Positions 8,438 through 16,878 of a stretch of 64,000 nt of DNA are shown here, one piece after another; position 1 is the first letter of the stretch; every line of letters begins with the position of its first letter. The translations under genes and the position numbers were made by a program. The notes beneath the pieces were generated by a model, which was not told where the DNA came from, did not search any database, and saw only the letters and a program-made list of their open reading frames with translations. The DNA is from Salegentibacter holothuriorum (GTDB lineage: Bacteria; Bacteroidota; Bacteroidia; Flavobacteriales; Flavobacteriaceae): the NCBI RefSeq assembly GCF_900168045.1, contig NZ_FUYY01000002.1, positions 310,001 through 374,000 on the forward strand, in the 5' to 3' direction.

Positions 8438-8923
8438 TTAACAGCAGCCACCGCCGGGTGCACATTCATTTACACTAAGCTCTTCCGGCTGGGCTACACC
8501 GCAAGCTTCTTTAGCTTTACAATCGGTTGGATTTATATCCAGGTTTATCAATAAATTTCCATTTTTAATTGCAAAACCAGTTACAAATAATTGTGCGGTA
8601 TGAAAGTTAGCATTGCTATATTCAAATTTCACCTCAGCCTCCAAATCATAAGCCTTCATCTGGCCTACTTTCTCTAAAATGGAAAGGGCTTTTGAAACCT
8701 TCATAAAGTCGGTTTTACCAAGTTCCTCCGGACTTTCCCATAGCTGAATAATAGTTTCGTTCCAGGCATCTGTCCCCGCACCACAATCTACCGAGTCTAT
8801 TTTTAGATGTTTTACCTCTGTGATATGATAATTAGCTCCTACCAGCAGGTTAGGTGCATACTCAAAAAGTAAAGGTTTTTCCTGATGAGATTTGAGTAGC
8901 TCGAATAATTCTGAAGTTTTCAT
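8438..8923 (-). CDS. DUF6428 family protein, arsenic-operon associated
   Basis: 161 aa, unknown function, soluble. The pattern YHITEVKH, CGAGTDAWNET and LSILEKV is that of DUF6428, which in Bacteroidota repeatedly sits directly before arsC. The C-terminus is cysteine-rich (one cysteine near residue 136, then CGV, and ECAPGGGCC as the last residues), which would suit a trivalent arsenic or metal site; that is inference. It is the first gene of the pair with arsC (10 nt gap). Confidence 0.75.
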   Translation of the reverse strand: MKTSELFELLKSHQEKPLLFEYAPNLLVGANYHITEVKHLKIDSVDCGAGTDAWNETIIQLWESPEELGKTDFMKVSKALSILEKVGQMKAYDLEAEVKFEYSNANFHTAQLFVTGFAIKNGNLLINLDINPTDCKAKEACGVAQPEELSVNECAPGGGCC

Positions 8924-9076
8924 AATTCTATTTATTGATATATCGCAATATTACGATTAATATGGATTATAAAAAATTCCTATTCGATTTTTATTTCTGA
9001 CAAATAAGTGTAGATAAAAATAACCCCTCCGCCTATCGGCACCTCCCCTTAAAAAAAGGAGAGGAATTCTAAAATT

Positions 9077-9463
9077 TTATAAAAAAGCCTTGTCATTGGG
9101 CTCCCAAAGTTCAATCTTATTTCCTTCTAAATCCATTATCCAGCCGAACTTCCCTTCTTCCACCTTTTGAATTTCATCCATAACTTCAACTCCTTCGGTC
9201 TTTAAAGCCTTCAGCAATTCTTCAAGATTTTCTACACGATAATTCATCATAAAATCTTTATCTGATGGCTTAAAATACTCCGTATCTTCTTTAAAAGGAC
9301 TCCATTGCGTAGAACATTTATTTCCATTTTCGTCCATCCACCAAAATGTGCATCCCCATTGATCTGTATTTAAACCCAGGTGCTTGCTGTACCACTCTTT
9401 TACCGCTTTCGGATCTTTACTTTTGAAGAAAACCCCACCGATTCCCGTAACTCTTTTATTCAT
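9077..9463 (-). CDS. VOC family protein (glyoxalase/bleomycin resistance fold)
   Basis: 128 aa, one vicinal-oxygen-chelate domain: GIGGVFFKSKDPKAVKEWYSKHLGL at the start and GWIMDLEGNKIELWEPND at the end, with the paired beta-alpha-beta-beta-beta modules implied. The C-terminal ELWEP contains a usual metal ligand Glu. The substrate is unknown. It is monocistronic between repeat-rich gaps. Confidence 0.85.
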   Translation of the reverse strand: MNKRVTGIGGVFFKSKDPKAVKEWYSKHLGLNTDQWGCTFWWMDENGNKCSTQWSPFKEDTEYFKPSDKDFMMNYRVENLEELLKALKTEGVEVMDEIQKVEEGKFGWIMDLEGNKIELWEPNDKAFL

Positions 9464-9558
9464 ATTGTTTCTGAATTTATTTTTATGAAAATAAGCTAAT
9501 AGAATTAAAGATTGACTTTGAAATCAATGCTAAAAATGATTTTTCAAAAATAATTTAT

Positions 9559-9646
9559 GTCATTACGAACCAAGTGAAGTAATCTTTGATTCGATAACTC
9601 CAATTTGCAGATTGCTTCTCTCAATAAAAATCGGGATCACAATGAC
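9559..9646. repeat. REP-like imperfect palindrome (GTCATTACGAAC...CACAATGAC)
   Basis: An ~88-bp element whose ends, GTCATTACGAAC and ATCACAATGAC, are roughly inverted, with AAGTGAAGTAATCTTT facing AGATTGCTTCTCTC inside. This type is widespread in intergenic regions of Bacteroidota. One copy was seen in this window. Confidence 0.65.
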
Positions 9647-9686
9647 AAAAAACTTGCTGTTTTAAGGAATAAAAACTTTAAGGTAT

Positions 9687-9714
9687 TAGATTCTGAAATA
9701 AATTCAGAATGACG
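9687..9714. repeat. Dispersed palindromic repeat, copy 2 (CTGAA...TTCAG)
   Basis: TAGATTCTGAAATAAATTCA followed by GAATGACG. The C-to-T change in one arm is matched by G-to-A in the other (ATTCTGAA / TTCAGAAT), so the base pairing of the palindrome is conserved. Confidence 0.75.
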
Positions 9715-9728
9715 TCACATCATAAAAA

Positions 9729-9759
9729 AACCTCACAGGTCTTGACGACCTGTGAGGTT
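9729..9759. terminator. Strong palindromic hairpin, probable terminator
   Basis: Perfect 13-bp arms AACCTCACAGGTC / GACCTGTGAGGTT with a 5-nt loop and an A run before it, 25 nt past the stop of the minus-strand dehydrogenase. A second copy with a different loop lies at 32082-32114, so the hairpin itself is a dispersed repeat. Confidence 0.75.
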
Positions 9760-9783
9760 TAAATTATTTTGGTCAAGGAAGAA

Positions 9784-10764
9784 TTATTTCTCTTCTCCCT
9801 TTCCGAATTTATCAATAATTTTTCCTGCAATTACACTCGCAAGTCTTTCGTGAGATTCTATAGTCCAACCGGCAACGTGCGGACTTAAAATAACATTATT
9901 CAAAAACATAAGTTCACGCATAGGATCTGGAATTTGATTTTCTATACTTAGGGAAACGTTCTTTTTATTAGAAAAAAGACTTTCAAACGATGCTTTTTCG
10001 TATTCCAGAACATCCAAACCGGCGCCAAGAACACGGCCGTCCTTTAATGCGTCTACAAGATCTGATGTTACTACATTTTTCCCGCGAGCGGTATTTATAA
10101 ACCAAAATGGCTTTTTGTAAGCATCTATAAACTCTTTGTTGATCATTTGGTCGGTTTTAGGCGTCCAGGGCGTGTGCAGGCTCACTACATCACATTTTTC
10201 ACGAAATTCTTCTAATGATACCTGGCGAACATTTTCATCGCCTACACCTTCTTTAATATCATAACAAATCACCTCAACATCAAAGCCTCGTAGTTTTTTA
10301 GCGAAAGCTTTTCCCATATTTCCGTAGCCAACAATCCCAACGGTTTTTCGATCTAATTCCAGGCCTCGGTTTTCTTCCCGATGCCAAAGACCATCCCGAA
10401 CTTCCCTATCGGCTTTATTCAATTTATTAAAAAGAGACAGCAACATGGCCAGGGTATGTTCCCCAACGGCATTTCGGTTTCCTTCTGGGGCCGAAAACAA
10501 AGTAATTCCATGTTCTTCGGCATACTCTACGTCTATATTTTCAAGACCCGCTCCTACCCTGGCAATAAATTTTAAATTAGGCGCAGCATCAATAAACTCG
10601 CGATCTATGGTATAGCGACTTCTAATCACAATCCCATCGTACAAATGCTGATTCTCCAGCGTTTGTTCCCGAGACTGGCTGAAACCTTCTATATTATGAT
10701 GACCGGCATCGTCTAGTTGTTTAATTAAGGTTGGATGATTGGTATCTGAATGTAAAATAATCAT
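9784..10764 (-). CDS. D-2-hydroxyacid dehydrogenase (phosphoglycerate dehydrogenase-like)
   Basis: 326 aa. Substrate-binding motif VRSRYTID-like (IRSRYTIDREF), VGAGLENIDVEYA, then GNRNAVGEHTLAMLL; NAD motif VGIVGYGNMGKAFAKKL; SLHTPWTPKTDQMINKEF and NTARGKNV; catalytic His in SPHVAGWTIES. It has the short SerA form without an ACT domain. A role in serine synthesis (3-phosphoglycerate oxidation) is plausible, but D-lactate- or glyoxylate-type substrates are not excluded. It is transcribed alone. Confidence 0.88.
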   Translation of the reverse strand: MIILHSDTNHPTLIKQLDDAGHHNIEGFSQSREQTLENQHLYDGIVIRSRYTIDREFIDAAPNLKFIARVGAGLENIDVEYAEEHGITLFSAPEGNRNAVGEHTLAMLLSLFNKLNKADREVRDGLWHREENRGLELDRKTVGIVGYGNMGKAFAKKLRGFDVEVICYDIKEGVGDENVRQVSLEEFREKCDVVSLHTPWTPKTDQMINKEFIDAYKKPFWFINTARGKNVVTSDLVDALKDGRVLGAGLDVLEYEKASFESLFSNKKNVSLSIENQIPDPMRELMFLNNVILSPHVAGWTIESHERLASVIAGKIIDKFGKGEEK

Positions 10765-11130
10765 TGCTCTAAATTGAGTTTTTATTTTTATAACATAACG
10801 CCCGCCGGGAGAAGGTGCAAAAACAGGCTTCCCCTAGTTATATTAAATTAAGTTTGAAAAATGTAATAATTATATGGAAATGATGGCGGTTTCATCTTTA
10901 TTTACTCACTAAGGGAGATTTTATGAGACTGTATAAAAAATTTCACGTCAAGCCAAACTTGTTTCAGTTTCTACCATGTTAGATCCTGAAAAAAGTTCAG
11001 GTTGACGGTTTAAGCAGCCTAATTATGGTTTTAAAATTAGCATAGCCTGCACACTTATTACAGGTGTTTTAATTATTAACCTACAAAGTTAAAGAATGAT
11101 TTTTATAATGAGAAACCTGAGACGCTTAAG
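10765..11130. other. Intergenic gap with a composite REP-like element
   Basis: 366 bp without a convincing reading frame. The only structure seen is the double palindrome at 10946-11008. The remainder is A/T-rich and probably contains the promoter of the minus-strand dehydrogenase. Confidence 0.6.
10946..11008. repeat. Composite palindromic repeat, copy 3
   Basis: CGTCAAGCCAAACTTGTTTC followed by AGTTTCTA, then TAGATCCTGAAAAAAGTTCA and GGTTGACGG. The outer ends CGTCA and TGACG are inverted, so the whole forms a larger cruciform. The second half is the same repeat as copies 1, 2 and 4; only this copy keeps both halves. Confidence 0.75.
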
Positions 11131-12480
11131 TTAAAACCCAAGCACTAATTTAGAAATATAGAAAAAGAGAAAAATACCGAAGATGTCATTACTTGTAGTG
11201 ATAAATGGACCGGTAGCAATAGCAGGATCAATACCTTGTTTATTTAAAATAATTGGAACAAAAGTACCCACCAGGGCAGCAACAATAATCACCGAGAGCA
11301 AGGATGCAGCTATAGTAAGGCTTACCAGTTGATCCTGGCCTACAATTAAACCAAATAAAATAACCAGTATTCCTAATGCAATTCCATTTATTAAACTAAG
11401 TCCTACTTCTTTTATTAACCGCTGCAGTAAGCTTCCACGTAAATTATCATTAGCAAGACCCTGAACGATAATGGCACTTGATTGTACCCCAACATTTCCT
11501 GCCATCGCCGCAATTAAAGGGGTGAAGAAGAATAAAATAGGAAATTGCTCCAAAGCTTCTTCAAAACCTTTCATAATATAAACACTGCCCAGTCCTCCAA
11601 AAAGACCAAGAACCAGCCAGGGCAAACGAGCACGGGTTAGGCGCAAAATACTATCATCGGCCTCTACATTTTCGGAAATACCGGAAGCCATTTGATAATC
11701 TTTTTCGGCTTCTTCTTTTATAAAATCTACAATATCATCAATGGTGATCCTTCCCACCAGGCGTCTCATTTCATCTACCACGGGAATAGCCTCAAGATCA
11801 TACTTTTGCATAATTCGCGCTACCTCATCACCTTCAGTATGTACATTTACAAAATCTACCTGCGGGATATATACATCACTAATATTTGCATGACTTGGTG
11901 CGGTAAGTAAATCTTTTAATGAAAGCCTCCCTTTTAATTTATTTTTATCATCTACCACGTAGATAGAATGAACGCGTGTAACATTTTCAGCTTGCTCTCG
12001 CATCTCTGCCATACAACCGGTCACACTCCAGTTCTCATTTACTTTAACCAGCTCTTTAGCCATAAGTCCACCGGCAGAGTCTTCATCGTAACGAAGCAGT
12101 TCTACAATATTATCGGCATGCTCTTCGTCTACTAGTTGAGCGATTACATTTTGTTGGCGTTCAGGAGAAAGTTCAGAAATGATATCGGCAGCATCATCGG
12201 TATCCATTTCTTCCAGCTCTTCGGCAATTTCTTTTGCAGAAAGTGTCTCCAAAATGCGCTCCCGAACTCCCTCTTCCAGCTCCATTAGAGCTTCAGCAGT
12301 TTTTTGGCTATCTAAAAGCTTAACCACATAGGTGGCTTCTTCTAAAGAAAGTTCGGTAATAATTTCAGCAATATCAGCGTGGTGCACGTCTTCAAGGTGC
12401 AGTAATAACTCCTCGTTACTTTCTTCGGCAACAAGAAGTTTTATTTTATCAATTAATTCACTGCTGATTTGAAATTGCAT
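11131..12480 (-). CDS. mgtE: Magnesium transporter MgtE
   Basis: 449 aa, normal length. Cytosolic N domain of helical repeats rich in acidic residues ([18 protein letters not shown]), then a CBS pair (about 130-255; [23 protein letters not shown] and [20 protein letters not shown]), then five TM segments with [21 protein letters not shown] forming the Mg2+ pore. It is gated by intracellular Mg2+ through the N/CBS domains. The start lies inside the rsmA end (overlap 12458-12480), so it is translationally coupled to rsmA. Confidence 0.96.
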   Translation of the reverse strand: MQFQISSELIDKIKLLVAEESNEELLLHLEDVHHADIAEIITELSLEEATYVVKLLDSQKTAEALMELEEGVRERILETLSAKEIAEELEEMDTDDAADIISELSPERQQNVIAQLVDEEHADNIVELLRYDEDSAGGLMAKELVKVNENWSVTGCMAEMREQAENVTRVHSIYVVDDKNKLKGRLSLKDLLTAPSHANISDVYIPQVDFVNVHTEGDEVARIMQKYDLEAIPVVDEMRRLVGRITIDDIVDFIKEEAEKDYQMASGISENVEADDSILRLTRARLPWLVLGLFGGLGSVYIMKGFEEALEQFPILFFFTPLIAAMAGNVGVQSSAIIVQGLANDNLRGSLLQRLIKEVGLSLINGIALGILVILFGLIVGQDQLVSLTIAASLLSVIIVAALVGTFVPIILNKQGIDPAIATGPFITTSNDIFGIFLFFYISKLVLGF

Positions 12481-13291
12481 AAGGCTGAATTTTAAGGGTC
12501 AAATCTATAAATTCCCGGAAACCCAATTGTTCCGGGCGCTGGCCAAATATAATATCTTCCCTTAGATTATCGGGTAAATCGAAACTTTTTAAACTATTTC
12601 GTAAGGTTTTTCTACGTTGCTGAAAGGCTGTTTTTACCACTCTAAAAAACAGTTTTTCATCACAAGGCAGACTAAAATCTTCTTTTCGGGTTAGCCGCAA
12701 TACACCGCTATCTACCTTTGGCGGCGGATTAAATACTGAAGGCGGCACGGTAAATAAATATTCAGCTTCGTAAAAAGCCTGCACCAATACAGAGAGAATT
12801 CCGTAAGTTTTATTGCCTTCTTTTTCACAAATTCGCTTAGCGACTTCCTTTTGAAACATCCCTGAAAATTCAGGAATTTGATGTTTTAACTCTAAAACTT
12901 TAAAAACAATTTGGGTAGAAATATTATATGGAAAATTGCCTATAACCGCAAAAGCCTCATCCCTAAAAACTGTTCCCAGGTCGTATTTTAGAAAATCGTA
13001 TTGGTGAATTCTATCCTCAAGTTGCGGATAATGCTCTTGCAGGTAAGTAACACTTTCGGTATCAATTTCAATTACGTGAACTTCAGCATCCTGTTTAAGG
13101 AGGTATTTGGTTAAAACGCCCATTCCGGGGCCAATTTCCAAAACCTTATTATAGCCTTTATAGCTAAGCGTTTCAGCAATATCCTGCGCTACACTTTCAT
13201 CGGTCAAAAAATGCTGGCCAAGATGCTTTTTAGCTCTTACATCACCATCCTGAACCTGAGGTGCTTTTCCTTTCTTTTTGTATTTCCCCAT
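12458..13291 (-). CDS. rsmA: 16S rRNA (A1518/A1519-N6)-dimethyltransferase
   Basis: 277 aa. [18 protein letters not shown] at the start, SAM motif [13 protein letters not shown] (about residue 50), and motif [10 protein letters not shown] are diagnostic of RsmA/KsgA. It dimethylates two adenosines in helix 45 of 16S rRNA late in 30S assembly. The C-terminal helical domain is present ([13 protein letters not shown]). It overlaps mgtE by 23 nt downstream and follows the DUF4286 gene by 3 nt, forming a tight operon. Confidence 0.97.
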   Translation of the reverse strand: MGKYKKKGKAPQVQDGDVRAKKHLGQHFLTDESVAQDIAETLSYKGYNKVLEIGPGMGVLTKYLLKQDAEVHVIEIDTESVTYLQEHYPQLEDRIHQYDFLKYDLGTVFRDEAFAVIGNFPYNISTQIVFKVLELKHQIPEFSGMFQKEVAKRICEKEGNKTYGILSVLVQAFYEAEYLFTVPPSVFNPPPKVDSGVLRLTRKEDFSLPCDEKLFFRVVKTAFQQRRKTLRNSLKSFDLPDNLREDIIFGQRPEQLGFREFIDLTLKIQPYAISNQQ

Positions 13292-13294
13292 AAA

Positions 13295-13603
13295 TTATTG
13301 CTCGCTAATTACTTGCATTTCGGTTCTAAAAGCAACGAATTTGCCTTCAAAAATTTTGGTTTTCTTTCTCATGCTATCAGCATCTTCCTTGTAATATTTA
13401 TCCAATTCAGCCTTATTTTCGGCTGTATATTGAACCGAATAGGTAATACCGCCCATAGCTTCGGTGACCATTACACGCGACATTAAAGCTTTTTTAAATT
13501 TTCCGGTATCCAACATTTCGGGAATATGCTCTTCTTTCATCCATTTCACCCAATCGTCGTGAATAGCTTCTTCTACATTTATGGTTACGTTGTATATATA
13601 CAT
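13295..13603 (-). CDS. DUF4286 family protein
   Basis: 102 aa. YIYNVTINVEEAIHDDWVKWM, then HIPEMLDTGKF and a C-terminal RTEMQVIS match DUF4286, a dimeric alpha-beta-barrel-like family of unknown function in Bacteroidota. It lies between the TPR protein (9 nt downstream of that gene's stop) and rsmA (3 nt). Its conserved place beside rsmA suggests only co-expression; no role can be read. Confidence 0.82.
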   Translation of the reverse strand: MYIYNVTINVEEAIHDDWVKWMKEEHIPEMLDTGKFKKALMSRVMVTEAMGGITYSVQYTAENKAELDKYYKEDADSMRKKTKIFEGKFVAFRTEMQVISEQ

Positions 13604-13612
13604 GTTGATTTT

Positions 13613-15403
13613 TTAAGGTGTTTCCTGGTAATCTCCTCTAAGTGCCCGGTATTTTTTGCGGGCTTCCACAAAATAAATACTGTCGGCAAAGTTAAAGATT
13701 ATTTGTTCGTAATATTCTTTGGCCTTTTCCGGGTTTCCCAGCTCATTTGCATATAATTCGGCTAAATAATAATGAGCATTATCCGCCAGGATATCGGTAT
13801 TAAAATTCTCAATAATTTTGAGGTAATTATTCTTAGCCTTCTCCGGTTGGCCTGTTTCTTCAAATAATTGAGCTTGTTTAAGCAAAGCTTCATCTTCAAT
13901 TTTTTCACCTTTATGAAGGTTTAAAATTTCTCCAAAAAGTTGAATTGCCTCTAAATCTTTTTCCTGAAAAGCAAGCAAATCGGCACGGGCATATTTTTTA
14001 AGTGCAGTTTGAGTAGAATCTTCTATAGAATTATCTTCAATAAGCAAACTCAACTCCATCGCATCATTAGCGATAAGTTGCGAAGTAGAAGATTTTAAAA
14101 TATCCAGTTGCTGTTTTGCCCATTTAAAATCTCCTTTAAAATAGCTGGTTTTTGCGACTTTAAATCGTGCATTTTGTGAAATCTCATCGTTTTTCACCAA
14201 ATTCTGAACCTGGGAATAATAAATAAGCGCTTCATTAAATTTCTCCTGAAGCACTAAGATATCTGCCAGGGCTAGTTTTATCATCGCTTTATCGAAATCG
14301 CGATTGGCCTGTTCTGAAAGTTTTTTCAACAATTTGACAGCTTCTTTTTGCTTTTCCTGTTTAAAAGCCAGGAAATTAGCAAAATCTATTTGTAAAGCCA
14401 ACGTGTTGAGGCCGGTTCCAAACTGCTCCAGCAATTCAGCATATCTTTTTTCTACTTCTGCATTTGTTTTCTCATCTTCATTTTCCTGCTGCATTTTTAA
14501 TAAAAACTGATTTCCCTGCAACACCAGGTTTTCTGAAGGTGCTTCTGCTACCACATACTCAACAATTTCTGAAGCAGCCTGAAAATTGGAAGCTTCCCTG
14601 GCCATAATCGCAAGGTTTAAAATACTCTGTAAACTTTTATCGCTTCTTCTGTAAATTGCTTTTTCCTGCGCAAAAGCCTTTAAGAATTCCTCTTCCTGGA
14701 TAAAAAGCCAACTAAGCATCTCGTTATACAGTAGCCTGGGATTTTTTTGAAGCTTGGAAAGCAACAACCTTCTAAAAATAGTATTGGCATCACTTGAAGC
14801 ATCTGCCGATATATACTTACCGAATTCACGATTGGCGATTGGAAAAAAATCTGGATTCGCTTCTATCAGTTCCAGGTAATTCTTGAACATAAGTTCTGTT
14901 TTACCCTGCTCCCCATAAATTCTTGCGAGTTGTATATTAAAGTTTAACTCACTGTTTAGCTCCATTGCCTTTTCGTACGTTGCCGCAGCGTTTTTAAGTA
15001 AACTATATTTCTGAAAAGTTCTGGCTATGGAATATGCATAATTAGGACGGGCATCTACTGCACTTAAAGCTTCTGCATAAAATTGATCAGCTCTTTCGGT
15101 ATTTTGCTGAAGTTCATAATTATGCCCCAGTTCAATTAAAAGTGTTGGATTATTTGCTGAATTATTCAATTTCTGCCGAAGTAATTCTTCTGCTTTTTTA
15201 AAATTCTCCAGTTGCTGATGACTTTGCACTACCCCAAAAAAATAGGAAATATTCTGCGGATTTTCTTTCAGTAATTCCTCGTAGGTTTTAAGTGCTTTCT
15301 CAAATTCTCCCTGGTCAAAAAAATTACGCGCCAACACATCAGATTGCGCCCGGGCGCCTAAAATGGAGCAAATAAAAACAAGAAAAAATAAGACAGAGCG
15401 CAT
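13613..15403 (-). CDS. Secreted tetratricopeptide repeat protein
   Basis: 596 aa from the ATG at 15403. A signal peptide follows at once (MRSVLFFLVFICSILGARAQ, cleavage after ARA), so the longer TTG-initiated frame to 15457 is less likely. The rest is TPR repeats, about a dozen (for example FDQGEFEKALKTYEELLKENP near the N-terminus and NPEKAKEYYEQIIFNFADS near the end). Probably periplasmic; TPR proteins scaffold other proteins. It begins 47 nt after serS. Confidence 0.85.
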   Translation of the reverse strand: MRSVLFFLVFICSILGARAQSDVLARNFFDQGEFEKALKTYEELLKENPQNISYFFGVVQSHQQLENFKKAEELLRQKLNNSANNPTLLIELGHNYELQQNTERADQFYAEALSAVDARPNYAYSIARTFQKYSLLKNAAATYEKAMELNSELNFNIQLARIYGEQGKTELMFKNYLELIEANPDFFPIANREFGKYISADASSDANTIFRRLLLSKLQKNPRLLYNEMLSWLFIQEEEFLKAFAQEKAIYRRSDKSLQSILNLAIMAREASNFQAASEIVEYVVAEAPSENLVLQGNQFLLKMQQENEDEKTNAEVEKRYAELLEQFGTGLNTLALQIDFANFLAFKQEKQKEAVKLLKKLSEQANRDFDKAMIKLALADILVLQEKFNEALIYYSQVQNLVKNDEISQNARFKVAKTSYFKGDFKWAKQQLDILKSSTSQLIANDAMELSLLIEDNSIEDSTQTALKKYARADLLAFQEKDLEAIQLFGEILNLHKGEKIEDEALLKQAQLFEETGQPEKAKNNYLKIIENFNTDILADNAHYYLAELYANELGNPEKAKEYYEQIIFNFADSIYFVEARKKYRALRGDYQETP

Positions 15404-15449
15404 CCCGTAAATATAAGAATTTGCCCTGTGAATCAATATAATTAGCTGT

Positions 15450-16721
15450 TTAATCAATAAGATTGAAGCCGGTGTAAGGCACTAAAACATCAGGAATTTT
15501 AATTCCGTCTTCGGTTTGATAGTTCTCCAGAATTCCGGCAAGAACACGCGGCAAGGCCAAAGCACTTCCATTAAGTGTGTGCACCAATTCCTTTTTCCCT
15601 TCTTTATTCTTATACCTAAGTTTAAGTCGGTTAGCCTGAAAAGTTTCAAAGTTTGAAACCGAGCTAATCTCCAACCAACGATCTTGTGCGGTAGAAAACA
15701 CCTCAAAATCGTAAGTAAGCGCAGCAGTAAAACCAAGATCACCACCACAAAGCCTTAAAATTCGGTAAGGTAATTTTAGATCGATTAAAATATCTTTTAT
15801 GTGAGCCACCATATTATCTAAAGCCGCATAAGAATCTTCGGGTTTTTCTATTCTTACCAACTCAACTTTATCAAATTGATGCAAACGATTAAGTCCGCGA
15901 ACGTGGGCGCCATAAGAACCTGCTTCACGTCTAAAACAAGGCGTATAACCTGTACAGGCGATTGGGAAATCTTTATCTATTAACAAGCGGTCACGATACA
16001 TATTCGTCATAGGAACCTCAGCAGTTGGAATCATATAAAGATCATCTGCCGTGATATGGTACATCTGCCCTTCTTTATCGGGCAATTGTCCTGTTCCTAA
16101 ACCGGAAGCTTCGTTAATCATTAAAGGTAACTGATATTCGGTATAACCGGCATCAATGGCTTTATCCAGGAAGTAAGTTATCAAAGCCCTTTGCAAACGT
16201 GCTCCTTTTCCTTTATAAACAGGAAAACCGGCACCAGTCACTTTATTTCCAAGCTCAAAATCTATAATATCATATTTCTTAGCAAGTTCCCAGTGTGGAA
16301 GCGAACCTTCTGCAAGCACAGGTACATCTCCCTCTTTGAAAATCTCTTCGTTATCTTCTTCTGAAGTTCCCGCGGGCACCGATTTGTGAGGAACGTTAGG
16401 AATAGTATAAAGCAAAGTTTCCAGTTTTGCTACAGTTTCAGAAAGCTCTTCTGAAAGTGCTTTAGAATCTTCTTTTAAATTCCCGGTTTTCTCCTTGATT
16501 AGATTGGCTTTTTGATGTTCTCCATTTTTGAACATCATACCAATTTGTTTAGATAGCCTGTTAGATTCAGCTAAAACATCATCGAGTTTCACCTGGGTAG
16601 CACGGCGTTTATCGTCTAACTGTAGTACCTCTTCAAAAATATCTTCGGCTTCAAAATTTCGTTTTTTGAGTGCGTTAATGAATTCCTGTTTATTTTCTCT
16701 GATATGATTAACCTGTAACAT
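15450..16721 (-). CDS. serS: Seryl-tRNA synthetase
   Basis: 423 aa, normal length. N-terminal antiparallel coiled-coil arm (about 25-105) that holds the tRNA long variable arm, then the class II catalytic core: motif 2 TPCFRREAGSYG and motif 3 near the C-terminus (LALPRVLAGILENYQ). TAEVPMTNMYRD is the serine-binding TxE loop. Cytosolic and essential. Between it and the upstream HTTM gene lies a dispersed repeat copy. Confidence 0.98.
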   Translation of the reverse strand: MLQVNHIRENKQEFINALKKRNFEAEDIFEEVLQLDDKRRATQVKLDDVLAESNRLSKQIGMMFKNGEHQKANLIKEKTGNLKEDSKALSEELSETVAKLETLLYTIPNVPHKSVPAGTSEEDNEEIFKEGDVPVLAEGSLPHWELAKKYDIIDFELGNKVTGAGFPVYKGKGARLQRALITYFLDKAIDAGYTEYQLPLMINEASGLGTGQLPDKEGQMYHITADDLYMIPTAEVPMTNMYRDRLLIDKDFPIACTGYTPCFRREAGSYGAHVRGLNRLHQFDKVELVRIEKPEDSYAALDNMVAHIKDILIDLKLPYRILRLCGGDLGFTAALTYDFEVFSTAQDRWLEISSVSNFETFQANRLKLRYKNKEGKKELVHTLNGSALALPRVLAGILENYQTEDGIKIPDVLVPYTGFNLID

Positions 16722-16732
16722 AGCTTTCTTTT

Positions 16733-16850
16733 ACTCGATAATCGAGATTTAAATTCTGCATCCCGAAAAATCGGGATGCCTCGATATTATTAATTATTTC
16801 CTCGTAATGCTTCGTGCATCTGCCCAAAGTAATTTACCTGATTTCAAGCT
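16733..16850 (-). repeat. ~100-bp dispersed repeat, copy E
   Basis: Read on the minus strand: GGTAAATTACTTTGGGCA, GCACGAAGCATTA, an ATCCCGATTTTTCGGGAT insert, and the end AAATCTCGATTATCGAG. It starts 29 nt after the HTTM stop codon in the same direction. The family is described under findings. Confidence 0.75.
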
Positions 16851-16878
16851 GCAAATGTAAGAAAAGCACTGAAGATTT

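Larger units (their letters stand above)
9464..9783. other. Intergenic gap filled with dispersed repeats
   Basis: 320 bp without a coding frame. It holds three unrelated repeat elements in series: a GTCATTACGAAC...ACAATGAC palindrome (9559-9646), a GATTCTGAA repeat (9687-9714) and a CCTCACAGGT hairpin (9729-9759). The last probably terminates the D-2-hydroxyacid dehydrogenase transcript. Confidence 0.7.

Noticed and set aside
8428-8469. Longer arsC start at 8469
   Set aside because: The added residues are not conserved and would lie within the DUF6428 gene end; the P-loop normally begins right after the start.
13613-15457. TTG start at 15457 for the TPR protein
   Set aside because: A signal peptide starts exactly at the ATG at 15403, while the longer form would put 18 extra residues before it and overlap serS.
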